Shown: positions 7,441 through 16,909, counted from the stretch's first letter. The stretch is DNA of 64,000 nucleotides from Kitasatospora kifunensis (GCF_014203855.1 NZ_JACHJV010000001.1:496001-560000); one strand, 5' to 3'. Translations and numbers: made by a program. Notes: generated by a model from the sequence alone, not told the origin.

Positions 7441-10400
7441 ATGGACCATCAACAAGGGCCCCCCTCAGGCGGTGTGCCCGCCCCGGCACGGCCGGGCAGC
7501 TGCCTGCGGTTCGGCCTGCTGGGGCCGCTCACGGTCCAGGACTCGGCCGGTGTCGCACTGCCGCTCAGCTCCCCCAAGGCCCGGGCTCTGCTGGCGATGC
7601 TGCTGCTGGAGCCGAACCAGGCCGTCTCCCGGGATCGGCTGACGGCCGCCCTGTGGGGCGAACGCCCGCCGGCCACCGCCCCCACCTCGCTCAACAACCA
7701 CGTGGTCCAGCTGCGCCGGCTGCTCGGCATCGGCTGCCAGGGCCGACTGCGCACCGTCGCCCCCGGCTACCTGCTCCAGGTCGACCCCGAGGAACTGGAC
7801 AGCGAACTGTTCGTCAGTCACCTGGAAGCGGCCAGGGCGGCCCGCCGACAGAGCGACTGGCAGAGCGTCAGTTACCGCACCGGCGCGGCGCTCGCGCTGT
7901 GGCGCGGCACCCCGCTGACCGACCTGCCGAACCTCGCCGAGGAGGCGCTGCCGTACATCCAGCGGCTACAGGAACTACGGCTACAGGCGCTGGAGTGGTT
8001 CATGGACGCCGAGCTGGAGCTCGGCCACCCGCACGGGCTGGTCCCGGAGCTGAACCGGCTGACCGCCGAGTACCCGCTGCGCGAGTGCTTCCACCGCCAG
8101 CTGATGCTGGCGCTGCACCGCACCGACCAGCGGGCCGAGGCGCTGGCCGTCTACCGGCGGCTGCGGCGCACGCTGGTCGAGGAGCTGGGCATCGAGCCGG
8201 GGCCCAGTGTGCGGGCCGCGCACCAGGAGCTGCTGCGGGCCGAGGCCGGGTCGAACCACCGGGTCCGGCCGCCGGCCACCGCTTCCAGCGCAGCACCGGT
8301 CCCCGCACCGACAACCGGCGAGCCGGCGGCCGGCACCGCCTCCGACGCCCCCTCAGCCGTCGCGGCCGGCGCGGGCCTGCCGCGCGACGTGGCCGGCTTC
8401 ACCGGACGCTCCGAGGAGCTGGAGCGGCTGCTCGCCGCCTGCCGGGCGGGCACCGCGGACGACCAGGTGGTCGGCATCCACGCGGTGGACGGGATGCCGG
8501 GCGTGGGCAAGAGCGCGCTGGCGATCCACGCCGCGCACCGGCTGGCCGCCGACTTCCCCGACGGGCAGATCTTCCTGCCGCTGCACGCCCACACCCCCGG
8601 CACCCCCGCCGTGGAACCCGCCGACGCACTCACCGCGCTGCTGCTCACCATCGGCGTCTCGCCCCAGCAGATCCCGCCGGACCTGGACGCCCGGGCCAAC
8701 CTGTGGCGCAGCCGGCTGGCCGGGCGGCGGATGCTGCTGCTGCTGGACGACGCCCGCAGCAGCGAGCAGGTCCGCCCGCTGATGCCCGGCACCCCGGGCA
8801 GCCTGGTGCTGGTCACCAGCCGACGCCGGCTGCCCGCGCTCGGCGACGCGATGCCGGTCACCCTCAACGTGCTGTCGCCCGAGGAGGCGGCCACGCTCTT
8901 CACCGCCACCGCGGGGCGCCCGGATCTGGCCCCCGACCAGCCGGCGGTGATCGAGCTGGTCCGGCTCTGCGGCTACCTGCCGCTGGCCATCCACCTGACC
9001 GCCGCCCGGCTGCGCCACCGCCCCGCCTGGGCGGTGGACGACCTGGTGCCCGACCTGGCCGCGGCGGCCGGGCGGCTGGGCGCGCTGAGCGCCGAGGACG
9101 TCTCGGTGGCCGCCGCCTTCGACCTCTCCTACCGGGACCTGACGCCCGTGCAGCGCCGCCTCTTCCGCCGGCTCGGCCTCTACCCGGGCGACGACTTCGA
9201 CGCACGGGCGGCCGCCGCCCTGGACGACAGCGACCTGCCCACCGCGCGCCGCCTGCTGGAGGAGCTGGAGGACCACCACCTGGTGGACGAGCCGGTGCGC
9301 GGCCGCTACCGGATGCACGACCTGATCCGCGAGCACGCCAGGGCACTGGGCGCCGAGGACGACGCGACGGTGCGGCACGCCGCGGTGGCCCGGCTGCTGG
9401 ACTCCTACCTGGCGACCGCCACCGAGGCCGGGCGGCACCTGGCGATCCGTCACCCCGGCGGCCCCAGCGGCGCCGAGCCGGCCACCGAGGAGGCGGCCCG
9501 CGCCTGGCTGCGCAACGAGCGCGGCAACCTGCGGGCCGCGGTCGAGTACGCGGCCGCCCACGGCCACCCGGGCCACGCGGTGCGCCTGCCGGCCGCGCTG
9601 CACGACTTCCTGCGTTCGCAGGGCCACTGGAGCCAGGCCAGCGCGCTGCACAAGATCGCGCTGGATGCCGCGCAACGTACCGGCGACCGGCTCGGCGAGG
9701 CCGATGCGCTCACCCACCTGGGCACCTTCCAGCGGCTGACCGGCGAGCACGAGGCGGGCGCCGAGCACCTGCGCCGGGCGCTGGAGCTGTACCAGGCGCT
9801 CGGCGCGCCGAGCGGGCAGGCCACGACGCTGATCCAGCTCGGCGCGATGGAGCGCACCTTCGGTGACAACTGCCGGGCCAGGGAGTACTTCGCCCAGGCG
9901 CTGACGCTGGCCCAAGGGGTGCGGGACCGGCCCGGCGAGGCCGAGGCGTTCAGCCAGCTGGGCATCCTGGGCCGGATCACCGGCGAGTACGCCGAGGCCA
10001 CCGAGCAGGCGACCCGCGCGCTGGCACTCTTCCGCGAGCTGGGCAACCGCACCGGTCAGACCGCCGCACTCAGCGAGCTGAGCCTCATCCAGCAGCTGAC
10101 CGGCGACCTGACCGGCGCCGAGGACAGCCTGCGCCAGGCGCTGGAGCTGTGCCGGGCCCGCGACGACCGCCCCGGCCAGGCGTACGCGCTGGCCAGCCTG
10201 GGCTCGCTGCAACAGCTCACCGGCCGCTACCAGGAGGCCGGGCAGACCCACCGGCAGGCGCTGACCCTCTACCAGGGCCTGGGCAACCGGATCGGGCACG
10301 CCAACGCGCTGATGGCACTGGGCGCGGTGCGACTGGTGACCGGGCAGTACCAGGCCGCCGAGCAGGACCTGCAGCGGGCCAGTCTGATGTACCACGACCT

Positions 10401-10953
10401 GGACGAGGCCCGCGGGCGGATGAACACCATCGCCTACCTGGGCGTCCTGCAGCAGGCCACCGGTCGCCACGAGGCGGCGGCCGTGAACCTGCGCCGGGCG
10501 CTGGCGCTCTACCAGGAGCAGGGCGACCGGCTGGGCGAGTCCAGGGTGCTCGCCTATCTGGGCGATGCGCTGCTGTCCACCGGCGACCCGGTGGCGGCGG
10601 CCCAGCACCTGCGCCAGGCGCAGGCCCTGTGCCGGGAGCGCGGCGACCAGGCGGGTCTGGCGGAGGTGCACAACCTGCTGGGCCGGCTGCTGACCTGGAC
10701 CGGCGAGTTCGAGCAGGCGCAGGCCGAGTTCACCACCGCGCTGCACATCGCGCGGGCCGCCGGCTCCCCGCTGGAGGAGACCCGCGCGCTGATCGGCCTG
10801 GGCAACGGCGACCTGCGGGCCGCGCGGACCACCGAGGGGCTGGCCCGGCTCTGCCAGGCGCTGGCGGTGGCCCGCCGCCTGGGCGTGCCGGAGGCGGCCG
10901 AGATCGAGGCGATCCTGGCCGACGGCCGACCGACCAGCGCGGCGGCCGGCTGA
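7441..10953 (+). CDS. AfsR-like SARP / NB-ARC / TPR transcriptional regulator
   Basis: Large 1170-aa pathway-type regulator. Order: an OmpR-like winged helix (about residues 20-95, FGLLGPLTVQD ... SSPKARALLAMLLLEPNQ), a bacterial transcriptional activation domain (about 100-260), a Pro/Ala linker, an NB-ARC ATPase (P-loop GMPGVGKS ending at Ser358, with Lys357; Walker B LLLLDDA), and a C-terminal array of about ten TPRs of the GDRLGEADALTHLG type (about 690-1160). The family activates secondary metabolite genes and integrates signals through the ATPase and TPR parts; S. coelicolor AfsR is the model. It is monocistronic. No AfsS-like gene follows. Its target may be a cluster elsewhere; a link to the lipid synthase at 39-54 kb is untested. 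Confidence 0.9.
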   Translation: MDHQQGPPSGGVPAPARPGSCLRFGLLGPLTVQDSAGVALPLSSPKARALLAMLLLEPNQAVSRDRLTAALWGERPPATAPTSLNNHVVQLRRLLGIGCQGRLRTVAPGYLLQVDPEELDSELFVSHLEAARAARRQSDWQSVSYRTGAALALWRGTPLTDLPNLAEEALPYIQRLQELRLQALEWFMDAELELGHPHGLVPELNRLTAEYPLRECFHRQLMLALHRTDQRAEALAVYRRLRRTLVEELGIEPGPSVRAAHQELLRAEAGSNHRVRPPATASSAAPVPAPTTGEPAAGTASDAPSAVAAGAGLPRDVAGFTGRSEELERLLAACRAGTADDQVVGIHAVDGMPGVGKSALAIHAAHRLAADFPDGQIFLPLHAHTPGTPAVEPADALTALLLTIGVSPQQIPPDLDARANLWRSRLAGRRMLLLLDDARSSEQVRPLMPGTPGSLVLVTSRRRLPALGDAMPVTLNVLSPEEAATLFTATAGRPDLAPDQPAVIELVRLCGYLPLAIHLTAARLRHRPAWAVDDLVPDLAAAAGRLGALSAEDVSVAAAFDLSYRDLTPVQRRLFRRLGLYPGDDFDARAAAALDDSDLPTARRLLEELEDHHLVDEPVRGRYRMHDLIREHARALGAEDDATVRHAAVARLLDSYLATATEAGRHLAIRHPGGPSGAEPATEEAARAWLRNERGNLRAAVEYAAAHGHPGHAVRLPAALHDFLRSQGHWSQASALHKIALDAAQRTGDRLGEADALTHLGTFQRLTGEHEAGAEHLRRALELYQALGAPSGQATTLIQLGAMERTFGDNCRAREYFAQALTLAQGVRDRPGEAEAFSQLGILGRITGEYAEATEQATRALALFRELGNRTGQTAALSELSLIQQLTGDLTGAEDSLRQALELCRARDDRPGQAYALASLGSLQQLTGRYQEAGQTHRQALTLYQGLGNRIGHANALMALGAVRLVTGQYQAAEQDLQRASLMYHDLDEARGRMNTIAYLGVLQQATGRHEAAAVNLRRALALYQEQGDRLGESRVLAYLGDALLSTGDPVAAAQHLRQAQALCRERGDQAGLAEVHNLLGRLLTWTGEFEQAQAEFTTALHIARAAGSPLEETRALIGLGNGDLRAARTTEGLARLCQALAVARRLGVPEAAEIEAILADGRPTSAAAG

Positions 10954-11108
10954 CACCGCCGCCGACCACTGCTCGGCCACCACACCACGCGGGCGCTGAC
11001 CCGGTGTCAGCGGCCGGTGAGCGCTCCTCAGCCCGCCGGCGCAGCAGCGCTTGCGACCGCCGCGCCAGGCTCCGAGGCTGGAGGTCGGTCGGCGGCGAGG
11101 AGAACGCG

Positions 11109-11504
11109 GTGAGCTACGCCCACTGGTCGGTGCGTGTGGTGGCCTTTCTGATCGACATCCTGGCCTGCGCGGCGCCGAACATCATCGCCGGCGTGGTCTC
11201 CCCCGACAGCACCGGACTGCAGGTCGGGCTCTGCGTGCTCTTCCTGCTGCTGCTCGCCTACGACCGCTGGTACCTGGCCGGACGCACCGGCCAGAGCTGG
11301 GGCAAGCGCCTGATGGACCTCCGGCTGCTCCGGCTGGAGGGCACCGGGCCGGTCGGCGTGCCGCGCGCCCTCCTGCGCGATCTGGCCCACCTGCTGGACT
11401 CGATCCCCTGTTTCCTGGGCTGGTTCTGGCCGCTCTGGGACCGCAGGCGCCAGACCTTCGCCGACAAGCTCGCCGCCACCGCCGTACTCGGCGGGGAGGA
11501 GTAG
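11109..11504 (+). CDS. RDD-family membrane protein
   Basis: Protein of 131 aa with the RDD fold. It starts VSYAHWSVRVVAFLIDILAC, where the Arg and Asp of the family signature sit in the first helix. A second helix follows (VGLCVLFLLLLAYDRWYL), then TGQSWGKRLMDLRLLR and a third hydrophobic stretch near SIPCFLGWFWPLWDRRRQTFADK. Function is unknown; RDD proteins have been linked to transport. The GTG start is supported by AGGAG 6 nt upstream. It may be transcribed separately from the regulator, 155 bp upstream. Confidence 0.82.
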   Translation: MSYAHWSVRVVAFLIDILACAAPNIIAGVVSPDSTGLQVGLCVLFLLLLAYDRWYLAGRTGQSWGKRLMDLRLLRLEGTGPVGVPRALLRDLAHLLDSIPCFLGWFWPLWDRRRQTFADKLAATAVLGGEE

Positions 11505-11526
11505 CGCAGGCGTCAGGGGGGCGCGG

Positions 11527-11907
11527 TCAGGCCGCGCCGAGCACCCGGGCGCGGATCTCGGGCGTCCACTCGACGTACTCCGCCTCGCTGCCGTCCGCGT
11601 GCCGGGCGAACAGGTAGCGCCCTGTGGGGCCGGTCAGCTCCTCGGTCAGCTCGCTGGCACCGTGGTCGATCAGGGTGGCGCGCGCCGCGTCCAGGTCGTC
11701 CACCACCACGGTCGCGGTCTGCCGGCGGAACGGGAGCTGGGCCTCGGGCGGGCCGGCGATCAGCAGGAAGTCGCCGACGGTGGCGAGTTCGAGGTCGCCG
11801 AAGGCGACCCGCAGGTCGACCGGGCGGCCGGTCAGCTCGGTGAACAGCGGCAGGGCCAGGTCCAGCTCGGTCGGCCAGAGGCGGGCGTAGGTCTTGAGCA
11901 CGGTCAT
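11527..11907 (-). CDS. VOC / glyoxalase-like protein
   Basis: Soluble 126-aa protein of the vicinal-oxygen-chelate fold: MTVLKTYARLWPTELDLAL, a central TATVVVDDLDAARATLIDHGA, and a C-terminal GRYLFARHADGSEAEYVEWTPE with the acidic residue that usually binds metal. The activity cannot be read from sequence; members include glyoxalases, dioxygenases and resistance proteins. GGGAG precedes ATG 11907. It is divergent from an HxlR-type regulator, which is the likely controller. Confidence 0.78.
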   Translation of the reverse strand: MTVLKTYARLWPTELDLALPLFTELTGRPVDLRVAFGDLELATVGDFLLIAGPPEAQLPFRRQTATVVVDDLDAARATLIDHGASELTEELTGPTGRYLFARHADGSEAEYVEWTPEIRARVLGAA

Positions 11908-12002
11908 CGGGGCTCCCGGGGATGCGAAGGGGATGCGAAGGAGAATGGGCGGGTGAACGCGGCCGACGCTACGGCGGGCGCGCCGGCCTGCGGAAGATCG
12001 CA

Positions 12003-12014
12003 CTTTCCGGAAAG
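12003..12014. promoter_or_regulatory. Palindrome CTTTCCGGAAAG, probable HxlR operator
   Basis: A perfect 12-bp palindrome in the 121-bp divergent region between the VOC gene and the HxlR gene, directly in front of the regulator ribosome site. Dimeric HxlR proteins bind such dyads, often autoregulating and controlling the divergent gene. Assignment is by position only. Confidence 0.4.
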
Positions 12015-12028
12015 AGAGGCACCCTACG

Positions 12029-12496
12029 GTGACCGAGCAGCTCAGCCCCGGTTCGACGGACCATTCGACGGACTGTTCGACGGACGAGGAGGCCGACCAG
12101 GCACTGGCCCGGGAAGTCTTCGTCTCACTGGCCACCCGCTGGGCACCACTGGTGCTCGACGCGCTGAGCGGCCGCACCCTGCGCTTCACCGAACTGCTCG
12201 GCGAGGTGGCGGGGGTCAGCCACAAGATGCTCACCCAGACGCTGCGGGCGTTGGAGCGCGACGGCATCGTGCGGCGGGTGGTGCATCCCACGGTGCCGCC
12301 CCGGGTCGACTACAGCCTCACCGGGACCGGAGCCGAACTGCTGGCCACGGTGCACGGGCTGTGCGGGTGGAGCCGGGTGCACGGTGCGGCCGTCCGGCTG
12401 GCCCGGGTGCGCTTCGACGCGGCCGCAGCCGTGCCCGCAGCCGCGTCAGCAACCGTGTCCGCAGCCGGGGAAGGGCATGGGACGGGCGCGCGCTGA
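12029..12496 (+). CDS. HxlR-family transcriptional regulator
   Basis: Winged-helix regulator of 155 aa. The core is typical of HxlR: FVSLATRWAPLVLDALSGRTLRFTELLGEVAGVSHKMLTQTLRALERDGIVRRVVHPTVPPRVDYSLT. The N-terminus contains an STDHSTDCSTDE run encoded by a short tandem DNA repeat, and the C-terminus is an Ala/Val-rich tail, so both ends look fast-evolving. GTG 12029 has GAGAGG 9 nt upstream. It probably controls the divergent VOC gene. Confidence 0.85.
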   Translation: MTEQLSPGSTDHSTDCSTDEEADQALAREVFVSLATRWAPLVLDALSGRTLRFTELLGEVAGVSHKMLTQTLRALERDGIVRRVVHPTVPPRVDYSLTGTGAELLATVHGLCGWSRVHGAAVRLARVRFDAAAAVPAAASATVSAAGEGHGTGAR

Positions 12497-12709
12497 GGGA
12501 TGACCCGCCGGGGAACTCTCGGCGAACATCCGATGGCGCCGGGCTTGGGCCGCCTGCGTCGGCGCCGGGTCCGGGTGCCTGGCGGCCCGTCAGGGCGATT
12601 AGGGTGCGGAGCTGATCCGGTCGACTGATCGATTTGAGTTCGATTCCCCATCGGCTTCGAATCGACTCCGCCCGGAGTGAACCAGTCTCTGACCGAACGG
12701 AGTCCCCAC

Positions 12710-13600
12710 GTGTCCAGCCTCTGGCCCGCCGGCCCGCGCCGCGTCCTGGTCGTCGGCATCGACGGCGTCCGCCTCGACCTGTTGCCGGAGCTGCACACCC
12801 CGCACCTGGACTCGGTCGCGGCGGCCGGCTTCCTGGCGCCCGTCGAGGTCGACGAGGCCACCCCCACGATGTCCGGGCCGTGCTGGGCGACCATCGCCAC
12901 CGGCGTGACGGTGGCCAAGCACGGGGTCTTCGGCAACCACTTCGGCGGCAACCGGCTGGACGTCTTCCCGGACTTCACCACCCGGCTGGCCGCCGTGCAC
13001 CGGCGCCGGACCTTCGCGGTGGGCGGCTGGGAGCCGCTCTTCCTGGCCCGCCAGGGCGGCCCGCTGTTCGCCGCACCCGGCCGGCTCGCCTACATCGCCC
13101 CGCTGGCGGACACCCCCGAGGACTGGGAGGTCTGCGACGAGCGGGCCACCGCCGAGGCGGTCGCCGTGCTGACCGGCGACGACGACCCGCAGGCGAGCTT
13201 CGTCTACCTGGGCGCGGTGGACGAGACCGCGCATTTCCTGGGCTGCGGCGAGGAGTACCGGCGCTCGATCGAGACGGCCGACGCCCGGCTCGGCCGCCTG
13301 CTGGCCGCGCTGCGGGCCCGCCCCGGTTATGCCGAGGAAGCCTGGACCGTGATCGTGGTGACCGACCACGGCCACGTCGACCAGGGCGGCCACGGCGGGC
13401 GCAGCGCCCTGGAGCGCACCGCCTGGGTGGCCGCCTGCGGCCCCGGCCTGCTGCCCGGCGGCGAGGTGCTGCCGGTGCGCCACGTGGACGTGGCCGCGCA
13501 CGTCTACGCGGCGCTGGAGATCGTGCCCGACCCGCACTGGACGCTGGACGGGCGACCGTTCACCCCGGCCTCAGCGGCTGCGCCGGCTACTTCTTCCTGA
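12710..13600 (+). CDS. Type I phosphodiesterase / nucleotide pyrophosphatase-like protein
   Basis: Alkaline-phosphatase-superfamily hydrolase of 296 aa. The metal and nucleophile motifs are visible: VLVVGIDGVRLDLL at the N-terminus, ATPTMSGPCWATIATG around the nucleophilic Thr/Ser, YLGAVDETAHFLG, and VVTDHGHVDQGGHGG. No signal peptide is seen, so it is probably cytoplasmic. GTG 12710 has GGAG 7 nt upstream; GTG 12677 is a weaker alternative. It is convergent with a GNAT gene 8 bp away, with no terminator between them. The substrate cannot be assigned. Confidence 0.82.
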   Translation: MSSLWPAGPRRVLVVGIDGVRLDLLPELHTPHLDSVAAAGFLAPVEVDEATPTMSGPCWATIATGVTVAKHGVFGNHFGGNRLDVFPDFTTRLAAVHRRRTFAVGGWEPLFLARQGGPLFAAPGRLAYIAPLADTPEDWEVCDERATAEAVAVLTGDDDPQASFVYLGAVDETAHFLGCGEEYRRSIETADARLGRLLAALRARPGYAEEAWTVIVVTDHGHVDQGGHGGRSALERTAWVAACGPGLLPGGEVLPVRHVDVAAHVYAALEIVPDPHWTLDGRPFTPASAAAPATSS

Positions 13601-13608
13601 GGTTGTGC

Positions 13609-14148
13609 TCAGAGCGCCTTGACCAGCTTCTCGAAGGCGAGGTCAGGGCGCTTGGGCACACCGAAGCGCTCGTCGCCGTACGGGAACGGCGAGAGCTCGC
13701 CGGTGCGGGTGAAGCCGCGGCGCTCGTACCAGGCGATCAGGTCGGCGCGCTGCACGATCACCGTCATCTCCAGCTCGCCGGCGCCCCACTCCTCGCGCGC
13801 GAACCGCTCGGCCTCGGCGAGCACCGCCCGGCCCACCCCGCCACCCTGCTGGGTCGGCCGGACCGAGAACATGCCGAAGTAGGCGCCGCCCTCGCGCCGC
13901 TCCACCGTGCAGCAGGCGAGCAGCTCGTCGCTGCCGGCCCGCGAGGCCAGCAGCATCCGGGTGTCGGGGCGGGCCAGCGACTCGGCGAGCGACTGCGCGT
14001 CGGTGCGCTGCCCGTCCAGCAGGTCGGCCTCGGTAGTCCAGCCGACCCGGCTGGCGTCACCCCGGTAGGCGGATTCCACCAGCTCGACCAGCGCGGGTAT
14101 GTCCCGCTCGGTCGCGGCACGGAAGAGCAGATCGGCGGCGGTGGCCAT
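13609..14148 (-). CDS. GNAT-family acetyltransferase
   Basis: Acetyl-CoA-dependent N-acyltransferase of 179 aa. The order is typical: LLFRAATERDIPALVELVESAYRG, then strands leading to GGAYFGMFSVRPTQQGGGVGRAVLAEAERFA (the acetyl-CoA binding Q/RxxGxG/A loop), then VIVQRADLIAWYERRGFTRTGE at the C-terminal end. GGAG precedes ATG 14148. The substrate is unknown. It is divergent from the exported Cys-rich protein gene. Confidence 0.88.
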   Translation of the reverse strand: MATAADLLFRAATERDIPALVELVESAYRGDASRVGWTTEADLLDGQRTDAQSLAESLARPDTRMLLASRAGSDELLACCTVERREGGAYFGMFSVRPTQQGGGVGRAVLAEAERFAREEWGAGELEMTVIVQRADLIAWYERRGFTRTGELSPFPYGDERFGVPKRPDLAFEKLVKAL

Positions 14149-14299
14149 GCAAGTACTCCAAGAGTCCGAACGACAGACGGGCGTCCTGGCATCGTGCCAT
14201 GGCTAAGCCCCGGATGGTCCAGCTCAGCGCGGAGTTCGGCCGGTGGCGAGTAACGATGAGACGGTCCGTGTCCGACTCGTCACCTGGAGCGCTGAGCGT

Positions 14300-15397
14300 A
14301 TGCACCCGCGTGTCTTCGCCATCGTCACCGCGGTCCTGCTCGGGGCGCTCGGCCTCGGCGCCCTGGCCGTGACCGACTGGGTACCGAGCGCCACCCCGGG
14401 GGGCGGGCGGGTCGCACCGGCCGTGGCCGGTGGCAAGGCGGTCACCTCGGCCTCCCCCACCGGCGACCCGGCCGTGTGGACCCGCAGCACGCTGCGCAAC
14501 AAGCTGATGGCCGAGATGGCCGCCACCGACCCCGGGGTGGCGCTGGCCGACCTGGACAGGATCACCAAGGCGAAGCCGTACACCGTCCGGTTCTGCCACC
14601 CGATCGCGCACGAGCTGGGGCACACGGCCGTCAAGCGGTACAACTACGACTTCGCCAAGGTGCTCTCCTACCCGCACGACACCTGCGCCTCCGGGTACCT
14701 GCACGGTGCGGTCGAGGAAATGCTGGCGGCCTCCACCGACCCGGCCGCCGACCTGCTCAAGCTCTGCCAGCCGCAGATGAGCGGGCCGTGCGTGCACGGC
14801 ACCGGCCACGGCACGATGTTCGTCACCAAGCAGAACGTGCCGGCCGCCCGCGACCTGTGCAGCAAGTACGGCTCGCAGAGCCGGATCATCACCTGCTCCG
14901 AGGGCCTGTTCATGCAGCTCTTCGGCCCGGACGAGGAGGACGAGAACGCCAAGGCCAACCTGCCCGCCGACAAGCTGGCCGCCGAGCCGCTCTACCCGTG
15001 CCCGGAGCAGCCGGCGCTCTTCCAGTCCGCCTGCTACTTCTACGCGCCGACCTTCTACCTCTCCTCGCACGACTACCCCAACCACCCCGAGGTCTACGCC
15101 CAGGCGCTCAAGTGGTGCCTGAACGCGCAGGCCAACGGCGGGGCCGGCGACTGCAGCCGGGGCGTCGGCTCGCGGACCATGAAGTACAACCTGGACCGCG
15201 AGGACTGGGTGGGCCAGCAGTGCGCGAGTGCGGCCGACGCCTGGCAGCGCAAGTCCTGCGTGGACGGCATGGTCAGCTACTACACGGTCAACTACACCGA
15301 CTCGGGTGCGTCGGGCCGGCTCTGCGCCAAGCTGACCAACGAGGAGATCGCCCGCGACTGCCGCTCCTCGGCCCGGCTCTCCGGTTCGCTGGACTGA
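14300..15397 (+). CDS. Exported Cys/His-rich protein of unknown family
   Basis: Protein of 365 aa with one N-terminal hydrophobic segment (VFAIVTAVLLGALGLGALAV), so membrane-anchored or secreted. The mature part carries 14 cysteines, an even number that fits a disulfide-bonded external domain. It also has His motifs spaced like metal ligands: FCHPIAHELGHTAVKRYN, GYLHGAVEEM, PCVHGTGHGTMF. HPIAHELGH resembles a zinc-protease HExxH only loosely, because Glu is not followed by xxH. I do not recognise the family. The start is ATG 14300, with GGAG 10 nt upstream. Confidence 0.75.
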   Translation: MHPRVFAIVTAVLLGALGLGALAVTDWVPSATPGGGRVAPAVAGGKAVTSASPTGDPAVWTRSTLRNKLMAEMAATDPGVALADLDRITKAKPYTVRFCHPIAHELGHTAVKRYNYDFAKVLSYPHDTCASGYLHGAVEEMLAASTDPAADLLKLCQPQMSGPCVHGTGHGTMFVTKQNVPAARDLCSKYGSQSRIITCSEGLFMQLFGPDEEDENAKANLPADKLAAEPLYPCPEQPALFQSACYFYAPTFYLSSHDYPNHPEVYAQALKWCLNAQANGGAGDCSRGVGSRTMKYNLDREDWVGQQCASAADAWQRKSCVDGMVSYYTVNYTDSGASGRLCAKLTNEEIARDCRSSARLSGSLD

Positions 15398-15421
15398 CCC
15401 GCCAGGCCGAAGCCGCGGTGG

Positions 15422-15442
15422 GCGGCCCCCCAGAGGGGCCGC
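15422..15442. terminator. 8-bp GC hairpin
   Basis: GCGGCCCC, loop CCAGA, GGGGCCGC, located 24 nt after the stop of the exported protein gene and before the decarboxylase gene. Confidence 0.5.
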
Positions 15443-15469
15443 TCGGGGGTCCGCCGTAGCATCGCCACC

Positions 15470-16909
15470 ATGTCCGAGCTGCCGTTTCGCGAAGCCGCCC
15501 GTGCCACCGCCGACCTGGTCGCCGACTACCTGGCGGCGGTGCCGAAGGGCCCGGTCTGGCAGCCGATGGAGCCCGCCGCCCGGGCCCGCCTGCTGGACGC
15601 CCCGTTGCCCCGCACCGGACGGCCGCTGGCGGAGCTGCTGGCGGGCATCGCGACCGAGGTGATGCCCGCGCCGATGGGCAACGGGCATCCGCGCTTCTTC
15701 GGCTGGGTCAACTCCGCGCCGGCCCCGGCCGGTGTGCTGGCCAGCCTGGCGGCGGCCGCGATGAACCCGAGCTCGGCTGGTGGCGACCACGCCGACGTGC
15801 ACCTGGAGCGGGCCGTGGTGCGCTGGATCGCCGAGCTGGTGGGCTTCCCGCACTCCCCCGGCGCCGGGCTGCTCACCTCGGGCACCTCGATGGCCACCAT
15901 CGTCTGCCTGGCCGCCGCGCGCGGCCGGGCCGCCGCCCGGGTCGGCCACGACGTGCGGGCCGAGGGCCTGTCCGGGCTGCCGCCGCTGGTCGGCTACGTC
16001 AGCGGCGAGACCCACTCCTGCGTGCGCAAGGCCGCCGAGCTGCTGGGGCTGGGCAGCCGGCAGCTGCGGGTGGTGGAAGCCGACGCCGAGGGACGGCTGG
16101 ACGTGGCGGCGCTGCGCGCGGCCGTCGCGCAGGACCGGGCGGCGGGGCGGTTGCCGTTCCTGGTGGCGGCCTCCGCCGGGACGGTCAACACCGGTGCGGT
16201 CGACCGCTTCGAGCCGATCGCCGACCTCTGCGCGGAGCAGGGGCTCTGGCTGCACATCGACGGTGCCTACGGGGCCTTCGGGGTCCTCGACCCGGTCATC
16301 GCGCACCGCTTCGCCGGCCTGGAGCGGGCCGACTCGCTGGCGTTGGACCCGCACAAGTGGCTGGGCGTGCCGGTGGACTGCGGCTGCGCGCTGGTGCGCG
16401 ACGCCGGGCAGCTGCGCGAGACCTTCAGCCTGGTGCCGTCCTACCTGCGTGACGAGGAGGCCGGCGGGCTCGGCTGGTTCTCCGAGTACGGCACCGAGCA
16501 GACCCGCCCGTTCCGCTCGCTCAAGGTCTGGGCCACCATCGCGCACCGCGGCCGGGACGGCCTGGCGGCCGACATCGCGCACTGCACCGAGCTGGCCCGC
16601 CGACTGGGCGAACTGGTCGAGGCGGACCCGGGCCTGGAGCTGCTCGCGCCGGTCGCGACCTCGATCGTGGCCTTCCGGGCCCGCCCCGCCGAGCTGTCAC
16701 CGAGCGAGCTGAACGCGCTCAACCAGGCGCTGCCGCTCGCCGTGCAGCGGCGCGGGCAGGCCTTCGTCACCGGCACCGTGCTGGGCGGCCGGGAGGCACT
16801 GCGCGCCTGCCTGCTGAACGCCACGACGACGGAGTCGGACCTGATGCTACTGCTGGATGAAGTACGTGCCGCAGCAGCTGAATTGACGGGTCGACAGGAC
16901 CTCGTCTGA
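15470..16909 (+). CDS. PLP-dependent group II decarboxylase-like protein
   Basis: Fold-type I pyridoxal-phosphate enzyme of 479 aa, of the aromatic-amino-acid / glutamate decarboxylase family. Signature regions: GNGHPRFFGWVNSAPAP, GLLTSGTSMATIVCLAAARG, the cofactor-binding Asp in LWLHIDGAYGAFG, and the Schiff-base Lys296 in LDPHKWLGVPVDCGCALV. Length is normal. The substrate is probably an aromatic or other L-amino acid, giving an amine and CO2, but close relatives include aminotransferase-like enzymes, so specificity is open. ATG 15470 has no strong ribosome site. Confidence 0.85.
   Translation: MSELPFREAARATADLVADYLAAVPKGPVWQPMEPAARARLLDAPLPRTGRPLAELLAGIATEVMPAPMGNGHPRFFGWVNSAPAPAGVLASLAAAAMNPSSAGGDHADVHLERAVVRWIAELVGFPHSPGAGLLTSGTSMATIVCLAAARGRAAARVGHDVRAEGLSGLPPLVGYVSGETHSCVRKAAELLGLGSRQLRVVEADAEGRLDVAALRAAVAQDRAAGRLPFLVAASAGTVNTGAVDRFEPIADLCAEQGLWLHIDGAYGAFGVLDPVIAHRFAGLERADSLALDPHKWLGVPVDCGCALVRDAGQLRETFSLVPSYLRDEEAGGLGWFSEYGTEQTRPFRSLKVWATIAHRGRDGLAADIAHCTELARRLGELVEADPGLELLAPVATSIVAFRARPAELSPSELNALNQALPLAVQRRGQAFVTGTVLGGREALRACLLNATTTESDLMLLLDEVRAAAAELTGRQDLV

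Noticed and set aside
8353..10983. 876-codon open frame on the minus strand
   Set aside because: Antisense to the AfsR-like regulator TPR region; its apparent repeats mirror the TPR repeats.
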